Assembly (NCBI GenBank): GCA_027489375.1
Contig: JAIXZW010000007.1
Coordinates: forward strand, 124,001-188,000
Source of the DNA: Paracoccaceae bacterium
GTDB lineage: Bacteria > Pseudomonadota > Alphaproteobacteria > Rhodobacterales > Rhodobacteraceae
Reading direction: 5' to 3'
Length of the DNA stretch: 64,000 bases
Part shown: piece by piece, positions 16,484 through 26,375 of the stretch
Layout of the letters: each line of letters starts with the position of its first letter
How positions within the stretch are numbered: the first letter of the stretch is position 1
Translations under genes and position numbers: made by a program
The notes under the pieces: model-generated
What the model saw: only the letters and a program-made list of their open reading frames with translations
What the model was told of the DNA's origin: nothing
Databases searched by the model: none

Positions 16484-19110
16484 GCGGGCAAGTGCTCCTT
16501 CTGGCGGTGGCGGTCGATCAGGGCTTTCAACTCGGGCCGGCAGGCACCGCAATTCGTGCCCGCCCGCAGGCTTTCGCCAAGCGCGGCGACGGTCAGGGCG
16601 CGGCCTTCCGCGATGGCCGTGACGATGGCGGTCAGACCCACGCCGAAACAGGCGCATACCGTCGCCCCCGCATCGGGACGGCCGGCCCCCGGACGCCCGG
16701 CCAGAACCGCCGCATCCGCAACCTCGCCCAGCGCCGCCGTGACATAGGCACGCGACAGCGACACCGGATCGCGGGCCACGAACAGCGCCGCGACAAGCCT
16801 GTCCCCTTCGGAAAAGGCCAGCCGCACGACCCCGCGTCGCGGGTCCGTCACCGCCGTCACCTGCGCTTGGGGCAGATCGAACAGCCCACGGGCAAAGGCC
16901 TCCCAATCCGGCGGCACATCCTTGCCCGCAAGCTCGGCGCGGTAGCCCCCCTCGGCCCGCGCCACCGCCCAATAGTCGCAGTCGGGCCGGAACGCCCGCG
17001 CCGCCACGGCAAAACCATGCCACCCCGCCGCAAAGGGCCGCAGCGCGACCGCCGCCGCCTTGCTGTCGGGCTGGCCCGAAACGGGATCGACGACCGGCCC
17101 CACCAGCGCCGATATCCGTCCCGTCGGCGCGGTCTCGCCCGTCCAGTGGATCGGCGCGAAAACCTGCCCCTGCCCCACCCGCTCCGTCACCAGCACCCGC
17201 AGCACCGCCCGACCGCACGCGCTCGTAACCTCCGCCAGCATCGCCGGCAAAAGGCCAAGACGGGCCGCATCGGCGGGGTTCACCTCGAGGAACGGCTCGG
17301 CGACATGCGCGCCAAGCTTGGGCGAAAGCCCCGTGCGCGTCATCGTGTGCCAATGGTCGCGGATGCGCCCCGTGTTCAGCCGGAACGGATGCGCCGCGTC
17401 CCCCTCCGTCCCGGCCAAGGGTGCGACGGGAACCATCCGCCCCTTGCCATCCGCCGTATGGAAGGCACCGGCACCGAAGAACCGCCCCCCCTGCCGCGCA
17501 CCGGCGGCGGGCCAGACAAAGGGCGCCAGCGCCGCATATCCCGCCTCCGCCAAACCCGCATGGTCCGAAATGTCGAAGTCGCCGCCCAAGGCTCCGGCCA
17601 CGCCCGACAGCGCGGCATGTTCGGCAAAGACCGCCGCGCTGCCGGACCAGCCGAAGGCATCGGCCCAACCCATCCGCGCGGCCACGCCCGCGATGATGCG
17701 CCAATCCTGCATCGCCTCGCCCGGCGCGGGGCGGAAAGGGCGCTGCCGGCTGATCCGGCGCTCCGAATTCGTCACCGTCCCGTCCCGCTCTCCCCATGTC
17801 GCGGCAGGCAAGAGCACATGGGCCAATCGGGTCGTATCCGTCGCGGCCATGCAATCCGACACCACGACGAAGGCGCATCCCGCGATCGCCTTTGCCACAC
17901 GGTCGGCATCGGGCATCGACACGGCGGGGTTGGTGCACATGATCCAGAGCGCCTTGATCCGCCCCTCCTCGACCGCATGGAACAGGTCGACCGCCTTCAG
18001 CCCCGCCCGTTCCGGCATGGCGGGCGCAGCCCAGAAGCCCTGCACCGCAGCGCGATGCGCGGGGTCCTCGATCTCCAGATGGCAGGCCAGCGTATTGGCA
18101 AGCCCCCCCACCTCGCGCCCGCCCATCGCATTGGGCTGGCCGGTGACGGAAAACGGTCCCATCCCCGCCCGCCCGATCCGCCCCGTGGCAAGGTGGCAGT
18201 TCAGGATCGCATTGACCTTGTCGCTGCCCTGCACCGACTGGTTCACCCCTTGCGAGTAGACCGTGACGACCCGCTCGGTCCCGACCCAAAGCGCCAGAAA
18301 CGCGGCAAGCTCCCCTGCCTCCAACCCCGTCTCGCCCCCCGCCTCGCCCCCCGCCCGCGCCGCATCGAGCGCCGCATCGAAGCCATCGACATGGCGCAGG
18401 ACCCCAGCCTCGGCCTGACCCGCATCGGCAATGGCGCAAAGCAGCCGGTTGAACAGCGCGACATCTCCGCCCGGCGCGATGGCAAGATGCATGTCAGCGA
18501 TCTCGCAGGTCGCGGTGCGGCGCGGATCGACCACCACCACCTTCATCCCGGGCCGCGCCTCCTTTGCGGCGGCAAGCCGCTGGAACAGCACCGGATGGCA
18601 CCATGCAAGGTTGGAGCCGACCAGAACCACGAGATCGGCCTGCTCCAGATCCTCGTATTGCCCCGGCACCGTGTCGCTGCCAAAGGCCCGACGATGCCCC
18701 GCCACCGAAGACGCCATGCAAAGCCGCGAATTGGTGTCGATGTTGGCCGACCCGATGAACCCCTTCATCAGCTTGTTGGCGACGTAGTAATCTTCGGTCA
18801 GCAACTGGCCCGAGACGTAGAAGGCCACCGCATCCGGCCCGTGCTCGGCGATCACCGTGCGGAACCGCGTGGCGACAAGGTCCAGCGCCTCGTCCCAGCC
18901 TGTCTCCCGTCCGCCGATCCGTGGCGCAAGCAGCCGCCCCTCCATACCCACCGTCTCGCCCAGCGCGGCACCCTTGGAACAAAGCCGCCCGAAATTCGCC
19001 GGATGGTCCGGATCGCCCGCAACCGAAACGCCCCCCCGCCCGTCGGGGCGCAACAGCACCCCGCAGCCCACACCGCAATAAGGACAGGTCGAGCGGATGG
19101 CTTCGGTCAT
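16480..19110 (-). CDS. nasA: Assimilatory nitrate reductase, catalytic subunit
   Basis: Encodes 876 aa. The N-terminal [4Fe-4S] site is CPYCGVGCGVLL with a fourth Cys in LCSKGAALG. The molybdopterin domains follow (SNLAWCHPVLFQR, VVDPRRTATCEIADMH, MGGREVGGLAN, LNTGRIRDHWHTMTRTG). A C-terminal BFD-like [2Fe-2S] module (CACFGVG ... GTNCGACRPEL) receives electrons. This domain set defines the cytoplasmic assimilatory enzyme (nitrate to nitrite). The start overlaps nirD by ATGA. No separate NasB/NasC electron-transfer subunit is in the window. Confidence 0.93.
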   Translation of the reverse strand: MTEAIRSTCPYCGVGCGVLLRPDGRGGVSVAGDPDHPANFGRLCSKGAALGETVGMEGRLLAPRIGGRETGWDEALDLVATRFRTVIAEHGPDAVAFYVSGQLLTEDYYVANKLMKGFIGSANIDTNSRLCMASSVAGHRRAFGSDTVPGQYEDLEQADLVVLVGSNLAWCHPVLFQRLAAAKEARPGMKVVVVDPRRTATCEIADMHLAIAPGGDVALFNRLLCAIADAGQAEAGVLRHVDGFDAALDAARAGGEAGGETGLEAGELAAFLALWVGTERVVTVYSQGVNQSVQGSDKVNAILNCHLATGRIGRAGMGPFSVTGQPNAMGGREVGGLANTLACHLEIEDPAHRAAVQGFWAAPAMPERAGLKAVDLFHAVEEGRIKALWIMCTNPAVSMPDADRVAKAIAGCAFVVVSDCMAATDTTRLAHVLLPAATWGERDGTVTNSERRISRQRPFRPAPGEAMQDWRIIAGVAARMGWADAFGWSGSAAVFAEHAALSGVAGALGGDFDISDHAGLAEAGYAALAPFVWPAAGARQGGRFFGAGAFHTADGKGRMVPVAPLAGTEGDAAHPFRLNTGRIRDHWHTMTRTGLSPKLGAHVAEPFLEVNPADAARLGLLPAMLAEVTSACGRAVLRVLVTERVGQGQVFAPIHWTGETAPTGRISALVGPVVDPVSGQPDSKAAAVALRPFAAGWHGFAVAARAFRPDCDYWAVARAEGGYRAELAGKDVPPDWEAFARGLFDLPQAQVTAVTDPRRGVVRLAFSEGDRLVAALFVARDPVSLSRAYVTAALGEVADAAVLAGRPGAGRPDAGATVCACFGVGLTAIVTAIAEGRALTVAALGESLRAGTNCGACRPELKALIDRHRQKEHLPA

Positions 19111-19439
19111 GCCGCGCTCCGCCGTTGCAGACGGGCGGCATCCAGCAGCACCCGCCCGCCCTGCACCCGCACGGGATGGGTGGCCACGCCGCCCTCGTCC
19201 GCGCCCTGCGCCAGACCCGTGTTCAGATCGAAGACCCAGTTGTGCAGCGGGCAGGTCACGTGCGTCCCGTGCACGATGCCCTCCGACAAAGGCCCGCCCT
19301 TGTGCGGGCAACGGTCGTCCAGCGCGAAAACCGCGTCGTCCGCGCTGCGGAAGACGGCAACGCAGCCCAGCGCGGTCTTGACCAGCCGTGCCCCCTGCAC
19401 GGGGATGTCGTCCAATGCGCCGATGTCGATCCAGTTCAT
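19107..19439 (-). CDS. nirD: Assimilatory nitrite reductase small subunit (Rieske type)
   Basis: Encodes 110 aa with a Rieske fold: DRCPHKGGPLSEG supplies the first Cys-His pair and VTCPLHNWVFDLNTG the second, so both ligand pairs are intact (some NirD proteins lack them). The start at 19439 gives MNWIDIGALDDIP and overlaps the nirB stop by ATGA. It partners NirB in NADH-dependent reduction of nitrite to ammonium. Confidence 0.9.
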   Translation of the reverse strand: MNWIDIGALDDIPVQGARLVKTALGCVAVFRSADDAVFALDDRCPHKGGPLSEGIVHGTHVTCPLHNWVFDLNTGLAQGADEGGVATHPVRVQGGRVLLDAARLQRRSAA

Positions 19440-21874
19440 TCTGCCGCCTCCAGCGAAAGGTCTGCCAGTGCCGCCCACATGGGGCGCTCTTCGGGTTTCG
19501 CATGCTCGGCCCAAGGGTCCTTGCGATAGACCGATTGGCTAAGCTCGAACCGCGCGCAAAGCGCCGCGCGGTTGGCGCGGTCCTCCACCACCTGCGCCTT
19601 GACCCGGTCCAGCCCGACCTTTGCCACCCAGCGATAGGGCCGGTCGAGGTATCTGGCCTGCTCGCGGTAAAGCTGGATGAAGGCCGCCGTGATCTCGCAG
19701 GCCTCGTCCACGGAGGGGGTGGCGGCAAGGAACTCCGTCTCCTTCACCTCCATCCCCGCCGCCCCCGCGACGCTGATCTGGAAGCCGCTGTCGACGCAGA
19801 CGATGCCCACATCCTTGACCGTCGCCTCCGCGCAGTTGCGCGGGCAACCCGATACGCCAAGCTTCACCTTGTGCGGCGTCCACGACCCCCAGAGGAGCTT
19901 TTCCAGCCGGATGCCAAGCCCCGTGCTGTCCTGCGTGCCGAAGCGGCAGAACTCCGACCCCACGCAGGTCTTCACCGTGCGCAACCCTTTGGAATAGGCG
20001 TGGCCCGACACCATTCCCGCAGCGTTCAGGTCCGCCCACATCGCGGGCAGATCCTCCTTCTTCACGCCAAGCAGGTCGATCCGCTGCCCCCCCGTCACCT
20101 TGACCATCGGCACGCCGTATTTGTCGGCGGCATCGGCGATGGCGCGCAGCTCGGTCGGCGTCGTCACCCCGCCCCACATGCGCGGCACGACGGAATAGGT
20201 GCCGTCCTTCTGGATATTGGCGTGGTTGCGCTCGTTGACGAAGCGCGATTGCCGGTCATCGCGATACTCGAGCGGCCAGTCGGCGATCAGGTAATAGTTC
20301 AGCGCGGGGCGGCAGGAATGGCACCCGCCCGCCGTTGACCAACCCAGTTCCTGCATCACGGCCGGAATGGACTTCAACCCCTGCGCCTTGATCAGCCGGC
20401 GCACCTCCTCGTGGCTCAGATCGGTGCATTTGCACATGCCTTGCTTGGCGGGGACGGCAAAGGCATCGCCCAGCGTGGCCGCCATCACCCGTTCCACCAG
20501 CCCCGTGCATGTCCCGCAAGACGATGACGCCTTGGTCTCAGCCCGCACGGCATCGAGCGTGACCGCCCCCCCCTGCACCGCCGCCACGATCTTGCCCTTG
20601 CAGACGCCGTTGCAGCCGCAAATCTCCGCCTCAGGCGGCAAGGCTGCAACGGCCGCCATAGGGTCCGGCGTGGCCCCTCCCTGATGCGCGGGGCCGAAGA
20701 TCAGCGTCTCGCGCATCGGCGCGATGTCGGTGCCGTCCTTGATCAGCCCGAAGAACCATGCGCCGTCCGCCGTGTCGCCATACATGACCGTGCCGATCAG
20801 ACGGTCGTCCCGTATCACCAGCCGCTTGTAGATGCCCCGCGCAGGATCGCGGAAAACGATGTCCTCGCGCCCCTCGCCTTCGGCAAAATCGCCTGCGCTG
20901 AACAGATCGCAGCCCGTCACCTTCAGCTTCGTCGCGGTCTGCACGGGGCGGAAGGCGGCCTCTTGCCCCAGCAGCGTGGCGGCCACCACCTTGGCCTGAT
21001 CGTAAAGCGGTGCCACAAGGCCGAAAAGCTGGCGGTCATGCTCCACGCATTCCCCGACCGCAAGGATGGCAGGGTCCGATGTGACGAGCGCGTCGTTCAC
21101 CGTGATGCCGCGCCCGACCTCCAGCCCGGCGTCGGTGGCAAGCCGCGTCTCGGGGCGGATGCCCACGGCCATCACCACGAGGTCCGCGCCATAGGTGGTC
21201 CCGTCCTCCAGCAGCACCGCCTCCACCCGGTCATGACCAAGGATCGCCTTGGTCGCGCCCTTGCAGTGGATGCGGATGCCCTTCGCCTCCAGCGCCTTTT
21301 GCAACAGGTAGCCTGCGGCGGGGTCCAACTGGCGCTCCATCAGATGCCCCATCAGATGGATGACCGTGACCTCCATGCCCCGCATCGCAAGGCCCGCAGC
21401 CGCTTCCAGCCCCAGAAGCCCGCCCCCGACGACCACGGCCTTCGCACCCGGTTTCGCGGCGGCGATCATGGCATCGGTATCGTCGAGGTCACGATAGGTC
21501 ACGACCCCCGCAAGCTCGCGCCCCTGCACCGGAATGATGAAAGGGGCCGACCCCGTGGCGATCAGCAGCCGGTCATACCCCGTCTCGCCCTTGGCCGTGA
21601 CGACCACGCGGCGGGCACGGTCGATCTTGGTGACATGCTCGCCGAAGCGCGTTTCGATCCCGCGCGCGGCATACCATGCGTCGTCATGGGTGACGATCTC
21701 GGCATAGCTCTTTTCGCCCGACAGCACGGGCGACAGCATGATCCGGTTGTAATTCCCGCGCGGCTCGGCGTTGAACAGCGTGATGTCGAACGCATCCGGC
21801 GCCGCCTCCGCCAGATGTTCCAGCACGCGGCCCGAGGCCATTCCAGCCCCTATGACGACAAGTTTGCGGGTCAT
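19436..21874 (-). CDS. nirB: NADH-dependent assimilatory nitrite reductase large subunit
   Basis: Encodes 812 aa. Domains in order: N-terminal FAD/NADH oxidoreductase (VVIGAGMASGRVLEHL, residues 5-20, and VVVGGGLLGLEAAAGLAMRG near 150), a BFD-like [2Fe-2S] domain (CGCNGVCKGKIV ... SSCGTCTGLV near 420-450), then the nitrite/sulfite reductase ferredoxin-like and siroheme domains with the four cluster cysteines in VGSEFCRFGTQ and GVSGCPRNCAEA. It is complete and full length. The gene starts immediately at the end of a 76-codon ORF (ATGA overlap). Confidence 0.94.
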   Translation of the reverse strand: MTRKLVVIGAGMASGRVLEHLAEAAPDAFDITLFNAEPRGNYNRIMLSPVLSGEKSYAEIVTHDDAWYAARGIETRFGEHVTKIDRARRVVVTAKGETGYDRLLIATGSAPFIIPVQGRELAGVVTYRDLDDTDAMIAAAKPGAKAVVVGGGLLGLEAAAGLAMRGMEVTVIHLMGHLMERQLDPAAGYLLQKALEAKGIRIHCKGATKAILGHDRVEAVLLEDGTTYGADLVVMAVGIRPETRLATDAGLEVGRGITVNDALVTSDPAILAVGECVEHDRQLFGLVAPLYDQAKVVAATLLGQEAAFRPVQTATKLKVTGCDLFSAGDFAEGEGREDIVFRDPARGIYKRLVIRDDRLIGTVMYGDTADGAWFFGLIKDGTDIAPMRETLIFGPAHQGGATPDPMAAVAALPPEAEICGCNGVCKGKIVAAVQGGAVTLDAVRAETKASSSCGTCTGLVERVMAATLGDAFAVPAKQGMCKCTDLSHEEVRRLIKAQGLKSIPAVMQELGWSTAGGCHSCRPALNYYLIADWPLEYRDDRQSRFVNERNHANIQKDGTYSVVPRMWGGVTTPTELRAIADAADKYGVPMVKVTGGQRIDLLGVKKEDLPAMWADLNAAGMVSGHAYSKGLRTVKTCVGSEFCRFGTQDSTGLGIRLEKLLWGSWTPHKVKLGVSGCPRNCAEATVKDVGIVCVDSGFQISVAGAAGMEVKETEFLAATPSVDEACEITAAFIQLYREQARYLDRPYRWVAKVGLDRVKAQVVEDRANRAALCARFELSQSVYRKDPWAEHAKPEERPMWAALADLSLEAAE

Positions 21875-22101
21875 GAGCGTTCTCCGGTCAACGGGGTGTC
21901 AGCCAGTCCCGCGGCATCCTCGCGGGAACGGGGTTCGAAAGGGACGACGGCGCAGACGATGCGAACCGCGCAAGGCACGGGCCTGACCCGCGTGATGCCC
22001 TGCGGCCCGACAGGCCGCGCCGAGGAAGCGGGCGCGCAAGACCGGCGGTGTGAGGCCTGCCGGAACGGACGCGGCACACGGCATGCGGCGGAATGATCCA
22101 T
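21871..22101 (-). CDS. Small uncharacterised protein (76 aa) in the nitrate operon
   Basis: Encodes 76 aa beginning [15 protein letters not shown]. Its ATG overlaps the nrtCD stop (ATGA, 22098-22101) and its own stop overlaps the nirB start (ATGA, 21871-21874), so it fills the gap between two known genes exactly. Basic and Cys-containing: Cys at about positions 8, 22, 46 and 52. The core GITRVRPVPCAVRIVCAV looks like a structured segment rather than random translation, and there is no signal peptide. I do not recognise the family. Exact coupling at both ends is the main reason to call it a gene. Confidence 0.6.
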   Translation of the reverse strand: MDHSAACRVPRPFRQASHRRSCAPASSARPVGPQGITRVRPVPCAVRIVCAVVPFEPRSREDAAGLADTPLTGERS

Positions 22102-23744
22102 CACGCCACCGCCGCTTTGCGGCCATGTTCGTACTCGGCAAGAAAACCAAGCACTTCGGCGCGATATTTCCAGTAATCGGCATGCTCCAGCTGCGCCTTT
22201 CGCGTGCGCGGGCGGGGCAGGTCCACGTCGGTGATCTTGCCGATGGTGGCATTCGGCCCGTTGGTCATCATCACCACGCGGTCGGCCAGCAGGATCGCCT
22301 CGTCCACATCATGCGTCACGCAGACGGCCGTTACCTTGGTCCGGCTCCAGACCTCCATCAACACCTCCTGCAACTCCCAGCGCGTCAGGCTGTCGAGCAT
22401 GCCGAAGGGTTCATCGAGGAGCAGCAGCTTGGGAGACAGCGCAAAGGCCCGTGCGATGCCGACGCGCTGGCGCATCCCGTTCGACATGTCGGCGGCGCGG
22501 CGGTCCATCGCATCGGCCAGACCGACGCGTTCGAGGTAATATTCCACCACCTCCTGCCGCTCGGCCTGCGTCGCCTTGGGATAGACGCGGTCCACGCCGA
22601 TGGCGACATTCTCCTTCGCCGTCAGCCAAGGGAACAGCGAAGGCGACTGGAACACCACGGCGCGCTCGGGGTCGGCCCCCTCGACATGCAGCCCGTCCAG
22701 CTTGATCGCGCCCTTCGAGATGCCGTTCAACCCTGCGGTCATGGTCAGCACCGTCGATTTGCCGCAACCGGAATGGCCGATCAGACTGACGAACTCGCCC
22801 TTCTTCAGGGTCAGGTTGAAATCCTCTACGACCGCCAACGGCCCCTTGGGTGTGGCATAGACCTTGTAGAGCTGCGAATATTGCAGGTAGCGGTCATCCG
22901 TCATCGACCGCGCCGCCTGCGCATAGGCACCCGGCAGCGCGTGGCGCGGCGTGACGGCAGGCAGACGGCGCGCCCCGGTCACGCCTGCCCGCTTCGCCGC
23001 ATCCATCAGCCGCCCCGTGACCGCTGCCCGCAGCGCCTTGACCCCCTCGTCCTGCGCCGAACGGTCCCGCGGGCGGGCAAGGTCCACCGCGAATTCCGCC
23101 CCCGGCGTCCCGTCGGGGTTCAGGATCACGATCCGGTCCGCCAGAACCAGCGCCTCGTCCACGTCATTCGTGACCAGAACCACGGTGCGGCGGTCGGCGG
23201 CCCAGATCGCCTCGATCTCCTCGGCCAGATTGCCCCGCGTCAGCGCGTCGAGCGCGGAAAGCGGCTCGTCCAGCAGCAGGACTTCCGGCTCCATCGCAAG
23301 CGCACGGGCGATGCCGACCCTCTGGCGCATCCCGCCCGACAGTTCCGCCGGGCGGCGCTCGGCGGCGTGGGACAGCCCCACCATGCCGATGTATTTCGCC
23401 ACTTTCCCCGCCCGCTCCGCCGCCGAAAGCGCAGGATGGACCGCATCGACCGCAAGCCGCACATTCCCCGCCACCGTCAACCACGGCATCAGCGAATAGG
23501 ACTGGAACACCACGGCCCGCTCCGGCCCCGGCCCCGTGACGGGTGCTCCGCGAAAGCGCACCTCGCCCCGATCCGGCGCCTCCAGCCCCGCCATCAGGTT
23601 GACCAGCGTGGTCTTGCCCGTGCCCGAATAGCCCAGCACCGCCAGAAACTCGCCCTCGCGCACCGCAAGCGACAGCCCGTGCAACACCTCGTGCCGCGCA
23701 TCACCCTCGCCGAACCCCTTGGAGACGTTGATCAATTCCAGCAT
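22101..23744 (-). CDS. Nitrate ABC transporter ATPase, two fused ABC domains (NrtC/NrtD-like)
   Basis: Encodes 547 aa containing two complete ABC ATPases in one chain. Domain 1 (residues 1-about 240): [40 protein letters not shown]. Domain 2 (about 285-530): [40 protein letters not shown]. The second signature has SN in place of the usual SG. A linker of about 40 residues joins them. In cyanobacteria NrtC and NrtD are separate and NrtC carries a binding-protein domain; here that domain is missing and the two ATPases are joined. The gene is preceded by nrtB and ends at the 76-codon ORF. Confidence 0.88.
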   Translation of the reverse strand: MLELINVSKGFGEGDARHEVLHGLSLAVREGEFLAVLGYSGTGKTTLVNLMAGLEAPDRGEVRFRGAPVTGPGPERAVVFQSYSLMPWLTVAGNVRLAVDAVHPALSAAERAGKVAKYIGMVGLSHAAERRPAELSGGMRQRVGIARALAMEPEVLLLDEPLSALDALTRGNLAEEIEAIWAADRRTVVLVTNDVDEALVLADRIVILNPDGTPGAEFAVDLARPRDRSAQDEGVKALRAAVTGRLMDAAKRAGVTGARRLPAVTPRHALPGAYAQAARSMTDDRYLQYSQLYKVYATPKGPLAVVEDFNLTLKKGEFVSLIGHSGCGKSTVLTMTAGLNGISKGAIKLDGLHVEGADPERAVVFQSPSLFPWLTAKENVAIGVDRVYPKATQAERQEVVEYYLERVGLADAMDRRAADMSNGMRQRVGIARAFALSPKLLLLDEPFGMLDSLTRWELQEVLMEVWSRTKVTAVCVTHDVDEAILLADRVVMMTNGPNATIGKITDVDLPRPRTRKAQLEHADYWKYRAEVLGFLAEYEHGRKAAVA

Positions 23745-23748
23745 GGCA

Positions 23749-24840
23749 TCACCGCTGCGCCGAAAAGGTGAACAAGGTTTGCAGCGTGAACATCACCCGA
23801 TCCAGCAGGAAACCGATGATCCCGATGGTCAGCACCGCCACCATGATACGGGCAAGACTGTCCGACGACCCGTTCTGGAACTCGTCCCAGACGAATTTCC
23901 CGAGGCCCGGATTCTGCGCCAGCATCTCGGCCGCGATCAGCACCATCCAGCCCACGCCCAGCGACAACCGCAGCCCCGTAAAGATCAGCGGCAGCGCCGA
24001 AGGCAGCACCAGCCGCGTGATCTTGGTCCATGCCGACAGCTTCAGCACCTTGCTCACGTTCACCAGATCGCGGTCGATCGCCGCCACCCCGAGCGAGGTG
24101 TTGATCAGCGTGGGCCACAGCGAACACAGCATCACCGTGACGGACGAGACGAGGAAACTCTTGGACAAGCCGCCCTCGCCGCCCTCATAGCTGGCCGAGA
24201 CGACCATCGTGACGATGGGCAGCCATGCCAGCGGCGAGACGGGCTTGAACACCTGCACAAGCGGGTTGATCGCCGCATTGGCCGTGGGCGACAGCCCCGC
24301 CGCGATGCCCAGGGGCACGGCAACCAGCGTCGCCAGCAGGAACCCCGTGAACACCGTCCGGATCGAGGTCAGGATCTGCGCGTAATAGGTGGGCTTGCCG
24401 GTATAGGCGCGCGTCTTCACCTTGTCGGCCTTGCCCTCGGCCAGCAGCGCCGCGTTGCGCTCCTCCTGCTTGGCGTAAAAGGCCGCCTCCTTCGCCGCCT
24501 CGGCCTTCGCCCCCCCGTGCAGCGCCTTGGCCTGTTCCCACACCTGCACGGGTCCGGGGATCGCGCCGAGCGAGGTCTGCACCTGCGGCGCAAGCATCGC
24601 CCAAAGCGTCAGGAACCCCGCAATCGCCAGCAACGGCACCCCCGCCAGCCGCCAGATGTCGCGCAACTGCGCGCGCGGATTGTCCCCCGCCAGCGCCCGC
24701 CACACCGGCGTCAGCCATGCCAGACCCAAGGCCCGAAGCCACGGGTCACAGCGCCCGATAAAGGCATATAGGCGCTCAAGCCGTTCGGCGCGCAGGGTTT
24801 CGGCTTCTTCCGGCAGGGCGGCAGGGTCAAGGGCGGTCAT
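23749..24840 (-). CDS. nrtB: Nitrate ABC transporter permease
   Basis: Encodes 363 aa. A long N-terminal region (first span about residues 65-90, then a charged stretch with [15 protein letters not shown]) precedes the usual BPD_transp_1 core of five or six spans. The EAA-like loop is [23 protein letters not shown]. It forms the membrane channel for the NrtA-delivered anion and works with the fused ATPase encoded 4 bases downstream. Confidence 0.88.
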   Translation of the reverse strand: MTALDPAALPEEAETLRAERLERLYAFIGRCDPWLRALGLAWLTPVWRALAGDNPRAQLRDIWRLAGVPLLAIAGFLTLWAMLAPQVQTSLGAIPGPVQVWEQAKALHGGAKAEAAKEAAFYAKQEERNAALLAEGKADKVKTRAYTGKPTYYAQILTSIRTVFTGFLLATLVAVPLGIAAGLSPTANAAINPLVQVFKPVSPLAWLPIVTMVVSASYEGGEGGLSKSFLVSSVTVMLCSLWPTLINTSLGVAAIDRDLVNVSKVLKLSAWTKITRLVLPSALPLIFTGLRLSLGVGWMVLIAAEMLAQNPGLGKFVWDEFQNGSSDSLARIMVAVLTIGIIGFLLDRVMFTLQTLFTFSAQR

Positions 24841-24930
24841 GGGGTGTCCTTGCAGGTGGTAAAAAGAGGGCAGATCAAACGGCGGGGGGGGGCGGGAAAG
24901 GCGCGGGGCCGCAACAGGCCCGTGTCGGTA

Positions 24931-26286
24931 TCAGTTGGTCACGGCCTCGGCGGTGCTCTGGTCGCCCTTCAACCCGATCGGCAGGCTGTCGATATAGGCG
25001 TTGGGCTTCGTGCCATCGAAGGCGATGCCGTCGATGAAGCCATCGGTAGGGTCGCGGTAGCCGTCCGCGTCGAAATCGAAATCCGCCGCGGTTGCCAGCC
25101 CGTCGGCAACCAGCGCCTCGGCCGCCGCCCTGTAAAGATCGGGGCGGTAGACGCGCTTCGCCGTCTCGTCATACCAGCTGTCGGGCTTGGCCTCGGCGAT
25201 CTGCCCCCAGCGGCGCATCTGCGTCAGCGTCCAGACCGCGTCGGAATAATAGGGAAAGGTCGCATTCTCGCGGAAGAACAGGTTGAAATCCGGCGCGGGG
25301 CGCACATCGCCCGCCTCGTATTCGAAAGTGCCCGTCATGGAATTGGCGATCACCCCCGCGTCCGCGCCGACATAGTCGGGACGGCTCAGGATATCCACCG
25401 CCTCGCGCCGGTTGTCGGGGCTGGCATCCAGCCACATCCCCGCGCGGATCAGCGCCTTTGTCAGCGCAAGCGTGGTGTTGGGGTTCGCCTCGGCAAAGGC
25501 GCGGGTCAGACCGAACACCTTTTCGGGGTTCCTGGCAAAGATATCCGCATCGGCGATGACCGGAACGCCGATCCCCTTCTTCACCGCCGCCTGATTCCAC
25601 GGCTCGCCCACGGCATAGCCAAGGATCGTTCCCGCCTCGAGCGTGGCAGGCATCTGCGGCGGCGGCGTGACCGAGATCAGCACATCCCCGCCCGTCTGCC
25701 CCGACACATCCCCCGGCTCGTAAAATCCCGGATGGATGCCCCCCGCCGCCAGCCAATAGCGCAGCTCGTAATTATGCGTCGATACCGGGAACACCATGCC
25801 GAGGTTGAACGTCTCGCCCGCCTCGGCCCGCGCTTCGATCACGGGCTTCAACGCGGCCGCGCTGATCGGATGCCGCGGCCTTCCCCCGGCATCGAGCGCG
25901 ACACCGGGCTTCATCTCGTCCCAGACCGCATTGGCCAGCGTGATTGCATTGCCATTGAGGTCAAGCGCCACGGGCGTCACCACCTCGCCCGCCGTGCCAT
26001 AGCCGATGGTCGCCGCCAGCGGTTGCCCCGCCAGCATCATCGCCCCGTCGATCTCGCCCGAAATGGTGCGATCCAGCAGCACCTTCCAGTTCGACTGGGC
26101 CTCGAGCGTGACATACAGCCCCTCATCCTCGAAGAACCCCTTCTCCGCCGCGATGGCGAGCGGGGCCATATCCGTCAGCTTGATGAAGCCGAGGGTCAGT
26201 TCGTCTTTCTCGATCCCGGCCGTCTCGGCACAGGCCGGAGCGGCAAGAAGCGCGGTCGTCAGCATCAGGAAGGCGCAGCGGGTCAT
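24931..26286 (-). CDS. nrtA: Nitrate/nitrite ABC transporter substrate-binding protein
   Basis: Encodes 451 aa. A Sec signal peptide (residues 1-20, MTRCAFLMLTTALLAAPACA) precedes a CmpA/NrtA-type binding domain: LGFIKLTDMAPLAIAAEKGFF, SGEIDGAMMLAGQPLA and CVGEPWNQ-like GYAVGEPWNQ. The start is placed at 26286 because AAGGA precedes it and the signal peptide begins there; upstream sequence is the regulatory leader. It binds periplasmic nitrate (or nitrite). Expression is very probably controlled by transcription antitermination in its leader. Confidence 0.92.
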   Translation of the reverse strand: MTRCAFLMLTTALLAAPACAETAGIEKDELTLGFIKLTDMAPLAIAAEKGFFEDEGLYVTLEAQSNWKVLLDRTISGEIDGAMMLAGQPLAATIGYGTAGEVVTPVALDLNGNAITLANAVWDEMKPGVALDAGGRPRHPISAAALKPVIEARAEAGETFNLGMVFPVSTHNYELRYWLAAGGIHPGFYEPGDVSGQTGGDVLISVTPPPQMPATLEAGTILGYAVGEPWNQAAVKKGIGVPVIADADIFARNPEKVFGLTRAFAEANPNTTLALTKALIRAGMWLDASPDNRREAVDILSRPDYVGADAGVIANSMTGTFEYEAGDVRPAPDFNLFFRENATFPYYSDAVWTLTQMRRWGQIAEAKPDSWYDETAKRVYRPDLYRAAAEALVADGLATAADFDFDADGYRDPTDGFIDGIAFDGTKPNAYIDSLPIGLKGDQSTAEAVTN

Positions 26287-26306
26287 GTTGGATGTCCTTC
26301 GATGGG

Positions 26307-26365
26307 AAAAAAGAAAAAGCCGCCAGACACGTGCCGCAACAAGGGTGCGGCAGGTCAGGCGGCTT
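26307..26365 (-). terminator. Leader terminator (attenuator) upstream of nrtA
   Basis: On the minus strand AGCCGCC (26359-26365) pairs with GGCGGCT (26318-26324), enclosing a nested GCCGCA/TGCGGC hairpin, and is followed by TTTTTCTTTTTT (26307-26318). It lies 20 bases before the nrtA start codon, where a terminator makes sense only as a conditional one. The upstream ANTAR hairpins explain how it would be overcome. Confidence 0.9.
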
Positions 26366-26375
26366 TGCCCGGTGG

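Noticed and set aside
15659-18439. A 926-codon minus-strand frame running from inside nasA into cobA, suggesting a fusion
   Set aside because: Only the last 274 codons match SUMT; the rest is out of frame with nasA and low complexity. The ATGA overlap at 16480-16483 marks two genes.
16492-19542. A 1016-codon open frame on the plus strand opposite nasA/nirD
   Set aside because: It is antisense to nasA with Arg/His/Pro-rich composition and no domain; such long mirror frames are expected in high-GC coding DNA.
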